This document shows positions 1 to 5,697 of a stretch of DNA of 9,445 nt, in pieces; position 1 is the first letter of the stretch, and each line of letters begins with the position of its first letter. The position numbers and the translations under genes are program-made. The stretch is taken from the NCBI GenBank assembly GCA_937877165.1, contig CALEFO010000154.1, forward strand, positions 1 to 9,445, given 5' to 3'. Below the pieces are notes generated by a model that worked only from the letters and a program-made list of their open reading frames with translations, was not told where the DNA came from and ran no database searches. Source of the stretch: an uncultured Lachnospiraceae bacterium. Lineage in GTDB: Bacteria; Bacillota; Clostridia; Lachnospirales; Lachnospiraceae.

Positions 1-17
1 TGGCGGCACCAATTCGT

Positions 18-53
18 GTTTGAATGCGATCGCATCGGCGATCACATTCAAAC
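18..53. repeat. 36-bp inverted repeat abutting the hisZ promoter
   Basis: The arms GTTTGAATG (18-26) and CATTCAAAC (45-53) pair perfectly. After one C/A mismatch the stem continues with GATCGC (28-33) and GCGATC (38-43) around a 4-base ATCG loop. The right arm ends one base before the -35 hexamer. It has no T-run after it, so it does not read as a normal terminator. It could be an operator, the end of an upstream transcript, or a member of the palindromic element family seen in the operon's spacers: the hisG-hisD hairpin at 2037-2070 also has GTTTG...CAAAC ends, and the preceding bases 3-14 (GCGGCACCAATT) recur at 3466-3477. Confidence 0.7.
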
Positions 54-83
54 TTGACAACAGCGGTAAGGGTCTGCTATAGT
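54..83 (+). promoter_or_regulatory. Sigma-A type promoter of the his operon
   Basis: A consensus -35 TTGACA (54-59) is followed after 18 bases by TATAGT (78-83), which is preceded by TGC (75-77) as in extended -10 elements. Transcription would start near 90 and leave a leader of about 85 nt before the hisZ ATG. The leader has a small hairpin, ACTGC/GCAGT at 115-127. I see no T-box consensus and no histidine-rich leader peptide; the first ATG in the leader (89) is followed by one codon and a stop. If the operon answers to histidine, the leader does not show a classical mechanism. Confidence 0.8.
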
Positions 84-174
84 CACAAATGATTTAACCA
101 ATTAGCAAGATAGCACTGCACAGCAGTAAAGTGAACGAGCCGTGAATGACGCGGCACCGGATGAAAGGGCAGTT

Positions 175-1302
175 ATGGGAGATCGGAGCAGACAGGAATT
201 ACTTCACACCCCGGAGGGGCTGTGGGACCACTACGGTGCGGACTGTGCTCAGTATGAGACGGTGACGCAGATGATCGGCGAGACGATGCACCGTTACGGA
301 TATGAGGATATCAAGACGCCGACGTTTGAATTTTTCGATGTTTTTTCGCGGGAGATCGGCACAACGCCGTCCCGGGAGTTGTATAAGTTCTTCGATAAGG
401 AAGGAAACACGCTGGTTCTTCGGCCGGACTTTACGCCGTCGGTGGCAAGGTGCGCGGCGAAGTATTTCATGGATGATACGGCGCCCCTTAAGCTCTGCTA
501 TGAGGGCAGTGCGTTTACCAATACCTCCAATCTTCAGGGAAAGCTCAAGGAATCCACGCAGATGGGAGCGGAGTACATCAACGACGATTCGGCGCAGGCA
601 GATGCAGAGATGCTGGCACTTCTCATAGAGGCACTTCTGGGCGTTGGCCTGGATCAGTTCCAGATCACCGTCGGCAACATGGAGTACTTCAAGGGCGTCT
701 GCGACGCGGCGGGGCTCGACGAAGAGACGGAAGGAGAGCTTCGCGACTATGTCTCCGGCAAGAACTATTTTGCTGCAGAAAACCTTCTGAAGAAGCAGAC
801 CATTGATGCGGGCCTTGCGGAGCAGTTTCTGCAGCTCACAAGCCTTGCAGGCAATGACAGGGATCTGGAGAAGCTGGAAGAAAATGCCCCGAACGAGCGG
901 GCAGCTGCGGCCATCCGGCGGCTCATGGAAGTTTACGGAATCCTGAAGCTCTACGGCTATGAGAAGTATATCTCCTTTGACCTGGCACTTCTTTCCCGTT
1001 ACCGCTACTACACGGGCATTTTGTTCAAGGCCTACACCTACGGCGTCGGCGATCAGGTCGCGACCGGAGGGCGGTATGACACCCTTCTTTCACAGTTCGG
1101 CAAGAATGCGCCGGCGATCGGCTTCATGTTCCAGATTGACACGCTGATCGAGGCCATGCGGACGCAGAATGTAGGGCCTCTTGTTTCTCCGGCTCCGGAG
1201 ATTGTGACCTACACGAAGGATGATTTTAAGAGTAAGCTTGTCAAGGTACAGAAGGCAAGACAGGCTGGAAGACACATTGCGCTTGTGCCAGAGAAGGAAT
1301 AA
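175..1302 (+). CDS. hisZ: ATP phosphoribosyltransferase regulatory subunit HisZ
   Basis: HisZ is a catalytically inactive histidyl-tRNA synthetase paralogue. It forms a hetero-octamer with short-form HisG and gives it activity and histidine feedback control in the first step of histidine synthesis. The 375-aa product opens with the family's LLHTPEG motif. It has a class II synthetase core with a motif-2-like LRPDFTPSVARC stretch (R83 P84 D85), an RYRYYTG segment, and motif 3 GGRYD (298-302), and it ends without an anticodon-binding domain. I chose ATG 175 because AAAGGG at 164-169 sits 5 nt upstream; the GTG at 142 gives 11 more residues but has no convincing ribosome site. It is the first gene of the operon, 46 nt ahead of hisG, which supports the HisZ rather than HisS call. 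The family is certain; the start is likely. Confidence 0.95.
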   Translation: MGDRSRQELLHTPEGLWDHYGADCAQYETVTQMIGETMHRYGYEDIKTPTFEFFDVFSREIGTTPSRELYKFFDKEGNTLVLRPDFTPSVARCAAKYFMDDTAPLKLCYEGSAFTNTSNLQGKLKESTQMGAEYINDDSAQADAEMLALLIEALLGVGLDQFQITVGNMEYFKGVCDAAGLDEETEGELRDYVSGKNYFAAENLLKKQTIDAGLAEQFLQLTSLAGNDRDLEKLEENAPNERAAAAIRRLMEVYGILKLYGYEKYISFDLALLSRYRYYTGILFKAYTYGVGDQVATGGRYDTLLSQFGKNAPAIGFMFQIDTLIEAMRTQNVGPLVSPAPEIVTYTKDDFKSKLVKVQKARQAGRHIALVPEKE

Positions 1303-1315
1303 ACTGCTTTTGTGC

Positions 1316-1336
1316 TGCCGCAGGCAGGCTGCGGCA
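1316..1336 (+). promoter_or_regulatory. Hairpin directly upstream of the hisG ribosome site
   Basis: A perfect 8-bp stem, TGCCGCAG (1316-1323) and CTGCGGCA (1329-1336), encloses a 5-nt loop GCAGG. The Shine-Dalgarno AGGA follows at 1341-1344 and the hisG ATG at 1349. There is no T-tract, so it is unlikely to terminate. The same stem and loop size, and nearly the same bases through to the start codon, precede the DUF3048 gene on the other strand (6761-6781). It may affect ribosome loading or mark an RNA processing or stability site between hisZ and hisG. Confidence 0.8.
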
Positions 1337-1348
1337 AGATAGGAACCG

Positions 1349-1987
1349 ATGGAAGAATTAACAATTGCACTGACCAAGGGACGCCTTGCCGACAAGACGA
1401 TGGAGCTCTTTACGAAGGCCGGGTTTTCCTGCGAGGAGATGAAGGAAGATACACGCAGGCTGATTTTTCACAACAAGGAGCAGAACCTGAATTTCTTCCT
1501 GTCCAAGGGACCGGATGTCCCGACCTACGTAGAGCGCGGCGCGGCGGACATCGGCGTTGTGGGCTCGGATATCATTCTGGAGGAGAAGCGGCGGGCCTAT
1601 GAAGTTCTGGACCTTGGCTTTGGACGATGCCGGATGTGCGTTGCAGGTCCGGAATCGGCGAGGGAAAGGCTGCAGCATCATGAGATGATCCGTGTGGCTT
1701 CAAAATATCCGAATATCGCGCGGGATTATTTTTATCATGAGAAGCACCAGACCGTAGACATCATCAAGCTGAACGGCTCGGTGGAATTAGGGCCGGTTGT
1801 TGGACTTTCCGATGTCATTGTCGACATCGTAGAGACGGGATCGACGCTTCGCGCCAACGGACTGGATGTTCTGGAGACGGTTTGCGATATTTCGGCGCGG
1901 ATGATCGTCAATCAGGTCAGCATGCAGATGAAGCAGGAGCGAATCCGGGAGCTGATCCTCGCAGTGAGGAAGGCACTGGAGTCTTAA
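1349..1987 (+). CDS. hisG: ATP phosphoribosyltransferase catalytic subunit HisG, short form
   Basis: HisG joins ATP and PRPP to give phosphoribosyl-ATP and pyrophosphate, the committed step of histidine synthesis. At 212 aa it is the short (HisG-S) type, lacking the C-terminal histidine-binding regulatory domain of the long enzymes; this matches the presence of hisZ just upstream. Visible family features are the N-terminal LTIALTKGRL strand-loop, DVPTYVE, the GAADIGVVGSDII segment, and the PRPP-binding loop VETGSTLRANGL starting at V161. ATG 1349 has AGGA at 1341-1344, a slightly short spacing of 4 nt. The gene ends at 1987 and is followed by a 162-nt hairpin-rich spacer before hisD. The assignment is secure. 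Confidence 0.97.
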   Translation: MEELTIALTKGRLADKTMELFTKAGFSCEEMKEDTRRLIFHNKEQNLNFFLSKGPDVPTYVERGAADIGVVGSDIILEEKRRAYEVLDLGFGRCRMCVAGPESARERLQHHEMIRVASKYPNIARDYFYHEKHQTVDIIKLNGSVELGPVVGLSDVIVDIVETGSTLRANGLDVLETVCDISARMIVNQVSMQMKQERIRELILAVRKALES

Positions 1988-1989
1988 AG

Positions 1990-2035
1990 CATTCGGCAAA
2001 ACCGCCTTCGCGGATTTTGCCTCAGTGAGGTATAA
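1990..2035 (+). repeat. 46-bp direct repeat, copy 1 (hisG-hisD spacer)
   Basis: This is identical over all 46 bases to 2102-2147. It contains a stem-loop: GGCAAAA (1995-2001) pairs with TTTTGCC (2015-2021), and CCGC (2002-2005) with GCGG (2010-2013), around a CTTC loop. A single A (2014) is bulged on the 3' side. It then carries the short palindrome CCTCAGTGAGG (2020-2030) and TATAA. This copy has a Shine-Dalgarno-like TGAGG but no gene start after it, unlike copy 2, which supplies the hisD ribosome site. Confidence 0.95.
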
Positions 2036-2036
2036 C

Positions 2037-2070
2037 GTTTGCAATTGACATTGATATGTCACTTGCAAAC
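2037..2070 (+). repeat. Inverted repeat between the two 46-bp repeats
   Basis: GTTTGCAA (2037-2044) pairs with TTGCAAAC (2063-2070). After one T/C mismatch, TGACA (2046-2050) pairs with TGTCA (2057-2061) around a 6-base TTGATA loop. The outer GTTTG/CAAAC ends match those of the inverted repeat at 18-53 while the interior differs, as expected if structure rather than sequence is kept. No T-run follows. Confidence 0.85.
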
Positions 2071-2071
2071 T

Positions 2072-2099
2072 GCAGCATCGGTGCTGATGCACCGGCTGC
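2072..2099 (+). repeat. GC-rich hairpin between the two 46-bp repeats
   Basis: GCAGC (2072-2076) pairs with GCTGC (2095-2099) and CGGTGC (2079-2084) with GCACCG (2089-2094), around a TGAT loop. The dinucleotide AT at 2077-2078 is bulged on the 5' side. It starts 2 nt after the preceding hairpin and ends 2 nt before repeat copy 2, so the whole spacer is wall-to-wall stem-loops. It looks stable enough to pause an RNase or a ribosome, but it lacks the U-tract of an intrinsic terminator. Confidence 0.85.
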
Positions 2100-2101
2100 C
2101 A

Positions 2102-2147
2102 CATTCGGCAAAACCGCCTTCGCGGATTTTGCCTCAGTGAGGTATAA
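2102..2147 (+). repeat. 46-bp direct repeat, copy 2, carrying the hisD ribosome site
   Basis: This is a perfect copy of 1990-2035. The A-bulged hairpin occupies 2107-2133, and the CCTCAGTGAGG palindrome at 2132-2142 contains the TGAGG (2138-2142) that is the likely hisD Shine-Dalgarno, 7 nt before ATG 2150. The repeat therefore includes a working translation signal. The CCTCA half is an anti-Shine-Dalgarno; the adjacent self-pairing has too short a loop to be stable, but it could pair with the TGAGG of the other copy. Confidence 0.95.
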
Positions 2148-2149
2148 AT

Positions 2150-3445
2150 ATGAGAATTGTATCTCTTACAAAACAGTCACAGACGGAGCTTTTGGAGCTT
2201 CTGAAGGGAAGAAATCCCGCGAGCTACACCGGCCAGCAGGCGGCGGTGGACGCCATTATTTCCGAGGTGCGGGAGAAGAAGGATGAGGCTGTCCTTGCTT
2301 ATGAGAAGAAATTCGATCATTGCGAGCTGACGAAAAAGACTCTCCGGGTAACCCGTGAGGAAATCGAGGAAGCTTACCGGGAGCTTGATCCGGAGCTTGT
2401 TGCCGTGATGAAGCGGGCGGCAAAGAACATTCGCGCCTATCATGAGAAGCAGCGGGTGAACAGCTGGATCACGACGAAGGAAGACGGAACGATTCTTGGT
2501 CAGAAGGTGACGCCGATTGCAGTTTCCGGCTGCTATGTTCCGGGAGGAAGAGCAGTATATCCGTCCAGCGTCCTGATGAATATTATCCCAGCGAAGGTCG
2601 CAGGTGTTCCGAAGATCATCATGTGCACACCGCCGAATGCCGAGGGAAAGGCACCCGCAGGATCGCTTGTTGCAGCAGACATTGCCGGTGCGGATGAGAT
2701 CTACAAGGTCGGCGGTGCCCAGGCGATTGCTGCGATGGCATATGGAACGGAGACCATTCCGAAGGTTGACAAGATTACAGGCCCCGGAAACATCTATGTG
2801 GCTCTTGCCAAGAAGGCATGCTTTGGCATCACCGGCATTGACTCGGTGGCGGGCCCTTCCGAGATTCTGGTCATTGCGGATGAGACGGCGGATCCCCGCT
2901 ACATCGCGGCAGATCTCCTTTCTCAGGCAGAGCATGATCCGCTCGCCTCGGCGATTCTCCTTACCACCTCGCAGAGCTTTGCAGAAAAGGTTTCCGCGGA
3001 GATTGATCAGTTTCTGGAGACACTGGAACGGGCCGAGATCATTCGGGAGTCTTTGGATAACTATGGATACGCGTTTGTCGGGGAGACGATGGAGGACATC
3101 ATTGACGCCGCGAACGAAATTGCTTCCGAGCACATGGAAATTGTGACAAAGGATGCCTTTGAGGTGATGACGAAGATTAAAAATGCCGGGGCAATTTTTC
3201 TCGGAAGCTATTCCTCGGAGCCTCTCGGCGATTATTACGCAGGCCCGAACCATATCCTTCCGACCAACGGAACAGCGAGGTTTTTCTCTCCTCTTGGCGT
3301 GGATCAGTTCATCAAGAAGACCAGCATCATTTCTTATTCGAGGGAGGCGCTGGAGAAGGTGCACGGAGATATCGAGCTGTTTGCAAAGAGCGAGGGGCTG
3401 ACGGCACATGCCAATTCCATCGCGGTGCGGTTTGACGGAAAATAA
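2150..3445 (+). CDS. hisD: Histidinol dehydrogenase HisD
   Basis: HisD is the cytoplasmic zinc enzyme that oxidises L-histidinol to histidinal and then to L-histidine using two NAD+, the last two steps of the pathway. The 431-aa length is typical. The family signature is complete: GCYVPGG, the KITGPGNIYVA stretch, GPSEILVIAD, and zinc-ligand motif SQAEHD with Q259 and H262. The catalytic pair E327-H328 lies in SEHMEI, with D361 in GDYYAGPNHILPT and H420 in LTAHANSI. These residues match positions known from the E. coli enzyme almost number for number, so the protein should be active. The TGAGG at 2138-2142 supports ATG 2150. It is the third gene of the his operon. Confidence 0.99.
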   Translation: MRIVSLTKQSQTELLELLKGRNPASYTGQQAAVDAIISEVREKKDEAVLAYEKKFDHCELTKKTLRVTREEIEEAYRELDPELVAVMKRAAKNIRAYHEKQRVNSWITTKEDGTILGQKVTPIAVSGCYVPGGRAVYPSSVLMNIIPAKVAGVPKIIMCTPPNAEGKAPAGSLVAADIAGADEIYKVGGAQAIAAMAYGTETIPKVDKITGPGNIYVALAKKACFGITGIDSVAGPSEILVIADETADPRYIAADLLSQAEHDPLASAILLTTSQSFAEKVSAEIDQFLETLERAEIIRESLDNYGYAFVGETMEDIIDAANEIASEHMEIVTKDAFEVMTKIKNAGAIFLGSYSSEPLGDYYAGPNHILPTNGTARFFSPLGVDQFIKKTSIISYSREALEKVHGDIELFAKSEGLTAHANSIAVRFDGK

Positions 3446-3465
3446 AAGAGCAGGAGGCTGCCTTA

Positions 3466-3544
3466 GCGGCACCAATTTCGATGATCCCATCGGAGAAAGC
3501 CCATTCGGGCATTTCTCCTCGAGGTGCCGCAAAAAAAGCGGCAC
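3466..3544 (+). promoter_or_regulatory. Two-state RNA structure upstream of hisB
   Basis: State 1: GCGGCACC (3466-3473) pairs with GGTGCCGC (3523-3530), closing a three-way junction. The junction holds a small hairpin CGATG/CATCG (3479-3492) and a longer one in which GAGAAA (3493-3498) pairs with TTTCTC (3512-3517) and GCCC with GGGC, around ATTC, with a bulged A at 3511. State 2: GTGCCGC (3524-3530) pairs instead with a second copy of GCGGCAC (3538-3544) across seven A residues. That hairpin ends one base before the hisB Shine-Dalgarno GAAAGG (3546-3551). The two states exclude each other. The base pairs are seen in the sequence; a regulatory switch is inference. An orphan AGGAGG at 3452-3457 has no start codon near it. 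Confidence 0.6.
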
Positions 3545-3556
3545 AGAAAGGTAAAC

Positions 3557-4153
3557 ATGAAAAGAGGCGCAGAGGAAATTCGAACCACCGGTGAGACGAA
3601 CATTCGCCTTAAGCTGGAGCTGGATGGAACCGGACAGGCAAAGATTGATACCGGAATCGGCTTTTTTGATCATATGCTGGATGCCTTCACAAGGCATGGT
3701 CTGTTCGACATGGAGGTTTCTGTGAAGGGAGACCTTGAGGTGGACGGACACCACAGCGTGGAGGACTGCGGCATCGTTCTTGGCACAGCGATCCGAAAGG
3801 CTGTGGGGGACAAGAGGGGCATCCGCAGGTACGGATATTTCGTTCTTCCGATGGATGAGGCGCTGGTTCTGTGCGCCGTGGACCTGTGTGACCGGCCGTA
3901 TTTTGTTCTTACCGGAGGTGAGAAATATGAGGCGGTTCCGATGGTGGGGGATTTTGATACCCAGCTGGTACGCGAGTTCTTCTATTCGGTCAGCTACGCG
4001 GCGGGCATGAATCTGCATTTCCGTATTCTGGAAGGAACCAATGCGCATCACATCATTGAGGCAATGTTCAAGGCTTTTTCCAAGGCGCTGGATATGGCGG
4101 TATGGAAAGATCCGCGGATTGAGGATGTGCTGAGCACGAAGGGAACGCTGTGA
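3557..4153 (+). CDS. hisB: Imidazoleglycerol-phosphate dehydratase HisB (monofunctional)
   Basis: HisB removes water from imidazole glycerol phosphate to give imidazole acetol phosphate, in a manganese-dependent 24-mer. The 198-aa product is the dehydratase alone, without the phosphatase domain of the enterobacterial fusion. Metal-binding motifs are all present: GFFDHMLDAFTRHG (H39), DGHHSVEDCG (H65, H66, E69, D70), and GTNAHHIIEA (H164, H165, E168). ATG 3557 has GAAAGG at 3546-3551; an upstream in-frame GTG at 3524 is rejected because it lies within a strong hairpin arm and would add a lysine/arginine-rich stretch not expected in the family. hisC, hisH and hisA do not follow, so downstream partners are encoded elsewhere. 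Confidence 0.98.
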   Translation: MKRGAEEIRTTGETNIRLKLELDGTGQAKIDTGIGFFDHMLDAFTRHGLFDMEVSVKGDLEVDGHHSVEDCGIVLGTAIRKAVGDKRGIRRYGYFVLPMDEALVLCAVDLCDRPYFVLTGGEKYEAVPMVGDFDTQLVREFFYSVSYAAGMNLHFRILEGTNAHHIIEAMFKAFSKALDMAVWKDPRIEDVLSTKGTL

Positions 4154-4275
4154 CCCTGCAGAAGGTGCCAGGAGACGTTAACGCAGGGAATGAAGTGCGT
4201 GTGATAGAATAGAGGCAGAAAAATCATTTAATTTTTTCAAAAAACAGTGGACTAAGAAATTGAGGGACAAAGAAA
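4154..4275 (+). promoter_or_regulatory. Spacer with possible internal promoter and ribosome site
   Basis: This 122-nt spacer differs from the other operon spacers: it is A/T-rich in its second half and has no compact hairpin at the ribosome site. CCCTGC (4154-4159) and GCAGGG (4183-4188) could pair over a 23-nt loop. TGATAGAAT (4202-4210) fits an extended -10, but I see no convincing -35 at the right distance, so an internal promoter is only possible. GAGGG at 4262-4266 is a good Shine-Dalgarno for ATG 4276. Confidence 0.3.
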
Positions 4276-5580
4276 ATGGAACAGGCATTGAAGAAGTTTG
4301 TCGCATGCATTTACCTGAAAGAAGGAAAGGCAACGCGGGGTCTTTCGGATCACATGGTTGTCAGTGAGAACCCGGTGGAATTGGCCCTGAAGTATGCGGC
4401 GGGCGGCGTGGATGCGATTCTTATTTTCGATCAGTCCGACAATGACGCGCAGCATGACGAAGCCATCGGCATCATCCGGCAGATCTGCGCGGGAGCCGGC
4501 GTTCCCGTCTATGGGGCAGGACATGTCAACCGGCTGGAGGACGTGAAGAAGCTGATCTATGCGGGCTGTGCGAAGGCGGCGCTGAATTTCTCCAAGGAGA
4601 GCAACATTGAGATGCTCAAGGAGGCGGCGGAGCGCTTCGGCAAGGATAGGATCGCAGCCTGCTACCGCGCGGCGGACGACATCCGTACGCACAAGGATAC
4701 CATTGTCAGCTATGTGGACGAGCTCATTCTCATTGACGAGAAGGATGTCCGCGGCGCTCTTAAGATTGAAGAGGTTCCGTCCATCTTAACACTCCCGGAG
4801 ATTTCTCTGGACAAGATTCTGGAATTCGGGCAGCTTCGGAGTGTCAGCGGCATTTCCGGGAACGCGATCAATGACAACATTGATCAGATTTCCGATCTGA
4901 AGAAGCTGTGCCGGGAGAACGGCATTACTGTCTCACAGCACCACGCGAGATTTTCCTGGGAAGATTTCAAAAAGGATCCGCAGGGGCTTCTCCCGGTTGT
5001 TGTGCAGGAGGCGTCTACGGGCGACGTTCTGATGGTCGCCTACATGAATGAGGAAGCCTACAACAACACGGTTTCCACGGGGAGAATGACCTACTGGTCC
5101 CGCAGCAGGAATGAGCTCTGGATCAAGGGCGAGACGAGCGGACATTTTCAGTATGTGCGGTCGCTTGCCGCAGACTGTGACATGGATACACTTCTTGCGA
5201 AGGTCGATCAGGTCGGGGCGGCCTGCCACACAGGGCATCACAGCTGCTTCTTCCAGCAGGATCTTGTTCTGAAGGAGGAGCCGGAAATTGATCCGATGAA
5301 GGTTCTGGAGCGCGACTACCGGACGATTCTGGAGCGGCGGGATCATCCGAAGGAAGGCTCCTATACCAATTATCTGTTTGACAAGGGCATCGATAAGATG
5401 CTGAAAAAGCTCGGCGAGGAGTGCACGGAGATCGTCATTGCGGCCAAGAACCCGGATTCGACGGAGACAGTGTATGAGATTGCCGACCTGATGTACCACC
5501 TGATGGTTGTGATGTCTCAGAAGAACATCACCTGGAAGGACATCACAGAAGAGCTGGTGCGGCGGGCCAAGAACGAATGA
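4276..5580 (+). CDS. hisIE: HisF-like pseudoenzyme domain fused to HisI-HisE
   Basis: HisE hydrolyses phosphoribosyl-ATP to phosphoribosyl-AMP and HisI opens its adenine ring, steps 2 and 3 of histidine synthesis. The 434-aa product is about twice the length of usual HisIE. Residues 1 to about 220 resemble a HisA/HisF barrel (VACIYLKEGKATRG near the start, ENPVELALKYAAGGVDAIL, IYAGCAKAALN). Tyr13 and Tyr130 occupy the positions of the two catalytic Asp residues of HisF, and the GGG and GGAG phosphate loops are altered. HisI spans about 225-335 with DCDMD (300-304) and C317/C324 in CHTGHHSC, so it should bind metal and be active. HisE spans about 345-434 with the MazG-like E381, E382, E385, E401 and D404. 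It is the last gene of the operon. The front domain may be structural or ligand-sensing (inference); an intact HisF is still needed. Confidence 0.93.
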   Translation: MEQALKKFVACIYLKEGKATRGLSDHMVVSENPVELALKYAAGGVDAILIFDQSDNDAQHDEAIGIIRQICAGAGVPVYGAGHVNRLEDVKKLIYAGCAKAALNFSKESNIEMLKEAAERFGKDRIAACYRAADDIRTHKDTIVSYVDELILIDEKDVRGALKIEEVPSILTLPEISLDKILEFGQLRSVSGISGNAINDNIDQISDLKKLCRENGITVSQHHARFSWEDFKKDPQGLLPVVVQEASTGDVLMVAYMNEEAYNNTVSTGRMTYWSRSRNELWIKGETSGHFQYVRSLAADCDMDTLLAKVDQVGAACHTGHHSCFFQQDLVLKEEPEIDPMKVLERDYRTILERRDHPKEGSYTNYLFDKGIDKMLKKLGEECTEIVIAAKNPDSTETVYEIADLMYHLMVVMSQKNITWKDITEELVRRAKNE

Positions 5581-5633
5581 CGGATGGCCAAAAGCCGGAA
5601 CAGAAGAAACTGGAAAACGACCAAATTGAGAAG

Positions 5634-5675
5634 AAATCCCCTCCCTGCCGGGCGAAACCGGAAGAGAGGGGATTT
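5634..5675. terminator. Bidirectional intrinsic terminator
   Basis: AAATCCCCTC (5634-5643) pairs perfectly with GAGGGGATTT (5666-5675). Inside, CCGG (5648-5651) can pair with CCGG (5658-5661) across GCGAAA. The T-run of the 3' arm serves the his operon, which ends at 5580, and on the other strand the A-rich arm gives U residues for the convergent DUF3048 gene, which ends at 5698. It lies between two convergent stops, as expected for a shared terminator. Confidence 0.9.
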
Positions 5676-5697
5676 TGCTGTCTGCGGGATATGAGGC

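Noticed and set aside
142..174. GTG start giving an 11-residue longer HisZ
   Set aside because: No convincing ribosome site precedes it, whereas ATG 175 has AAAGGG at good spacing and the family motif LLHTPEG follows shortly after.
84..174. T-box riboswitch or His leader-peptide attenuator before hisZ
   Set aside because: The leader is only about 85 nt, lacks the T-box consensus and a terminator/antiterminator pair, and has no run of His codons.
1990..2147. CRISPR array
   Set aside because: Only two repeat units, the repeats are 46 bp with internal hairpins, and the single 66-bp interval is itself two hairpins rather than a unique spacer.
3524..3556. GTG start giving an 11-residue longer HisB
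   Set aside because: It lies within the GGTGCCGC pairing arm, lacks its own ribosome site, and adds a basic stretch not expected in the family; ATG 3557 has GAAAGG.
2177..4051. 624-codon open frame on the minus strand opposite hisD and hisB
   Set aside because: It lies entirely opposite two certain genes and crosses their spacer; its composition is Leu/Arg/His-rich and resembles no family. It is an effect of codon bias in hisD and hisB.
4218..4238. Terminator between hisB and the hisIE fusion (GAAAAAT / ATTTTTTC)
   Set aside because: The stem is A/T only with an extra T, so too weak for an intrinsic terminator, and the downstream gene belongs to the same pathway and direction.
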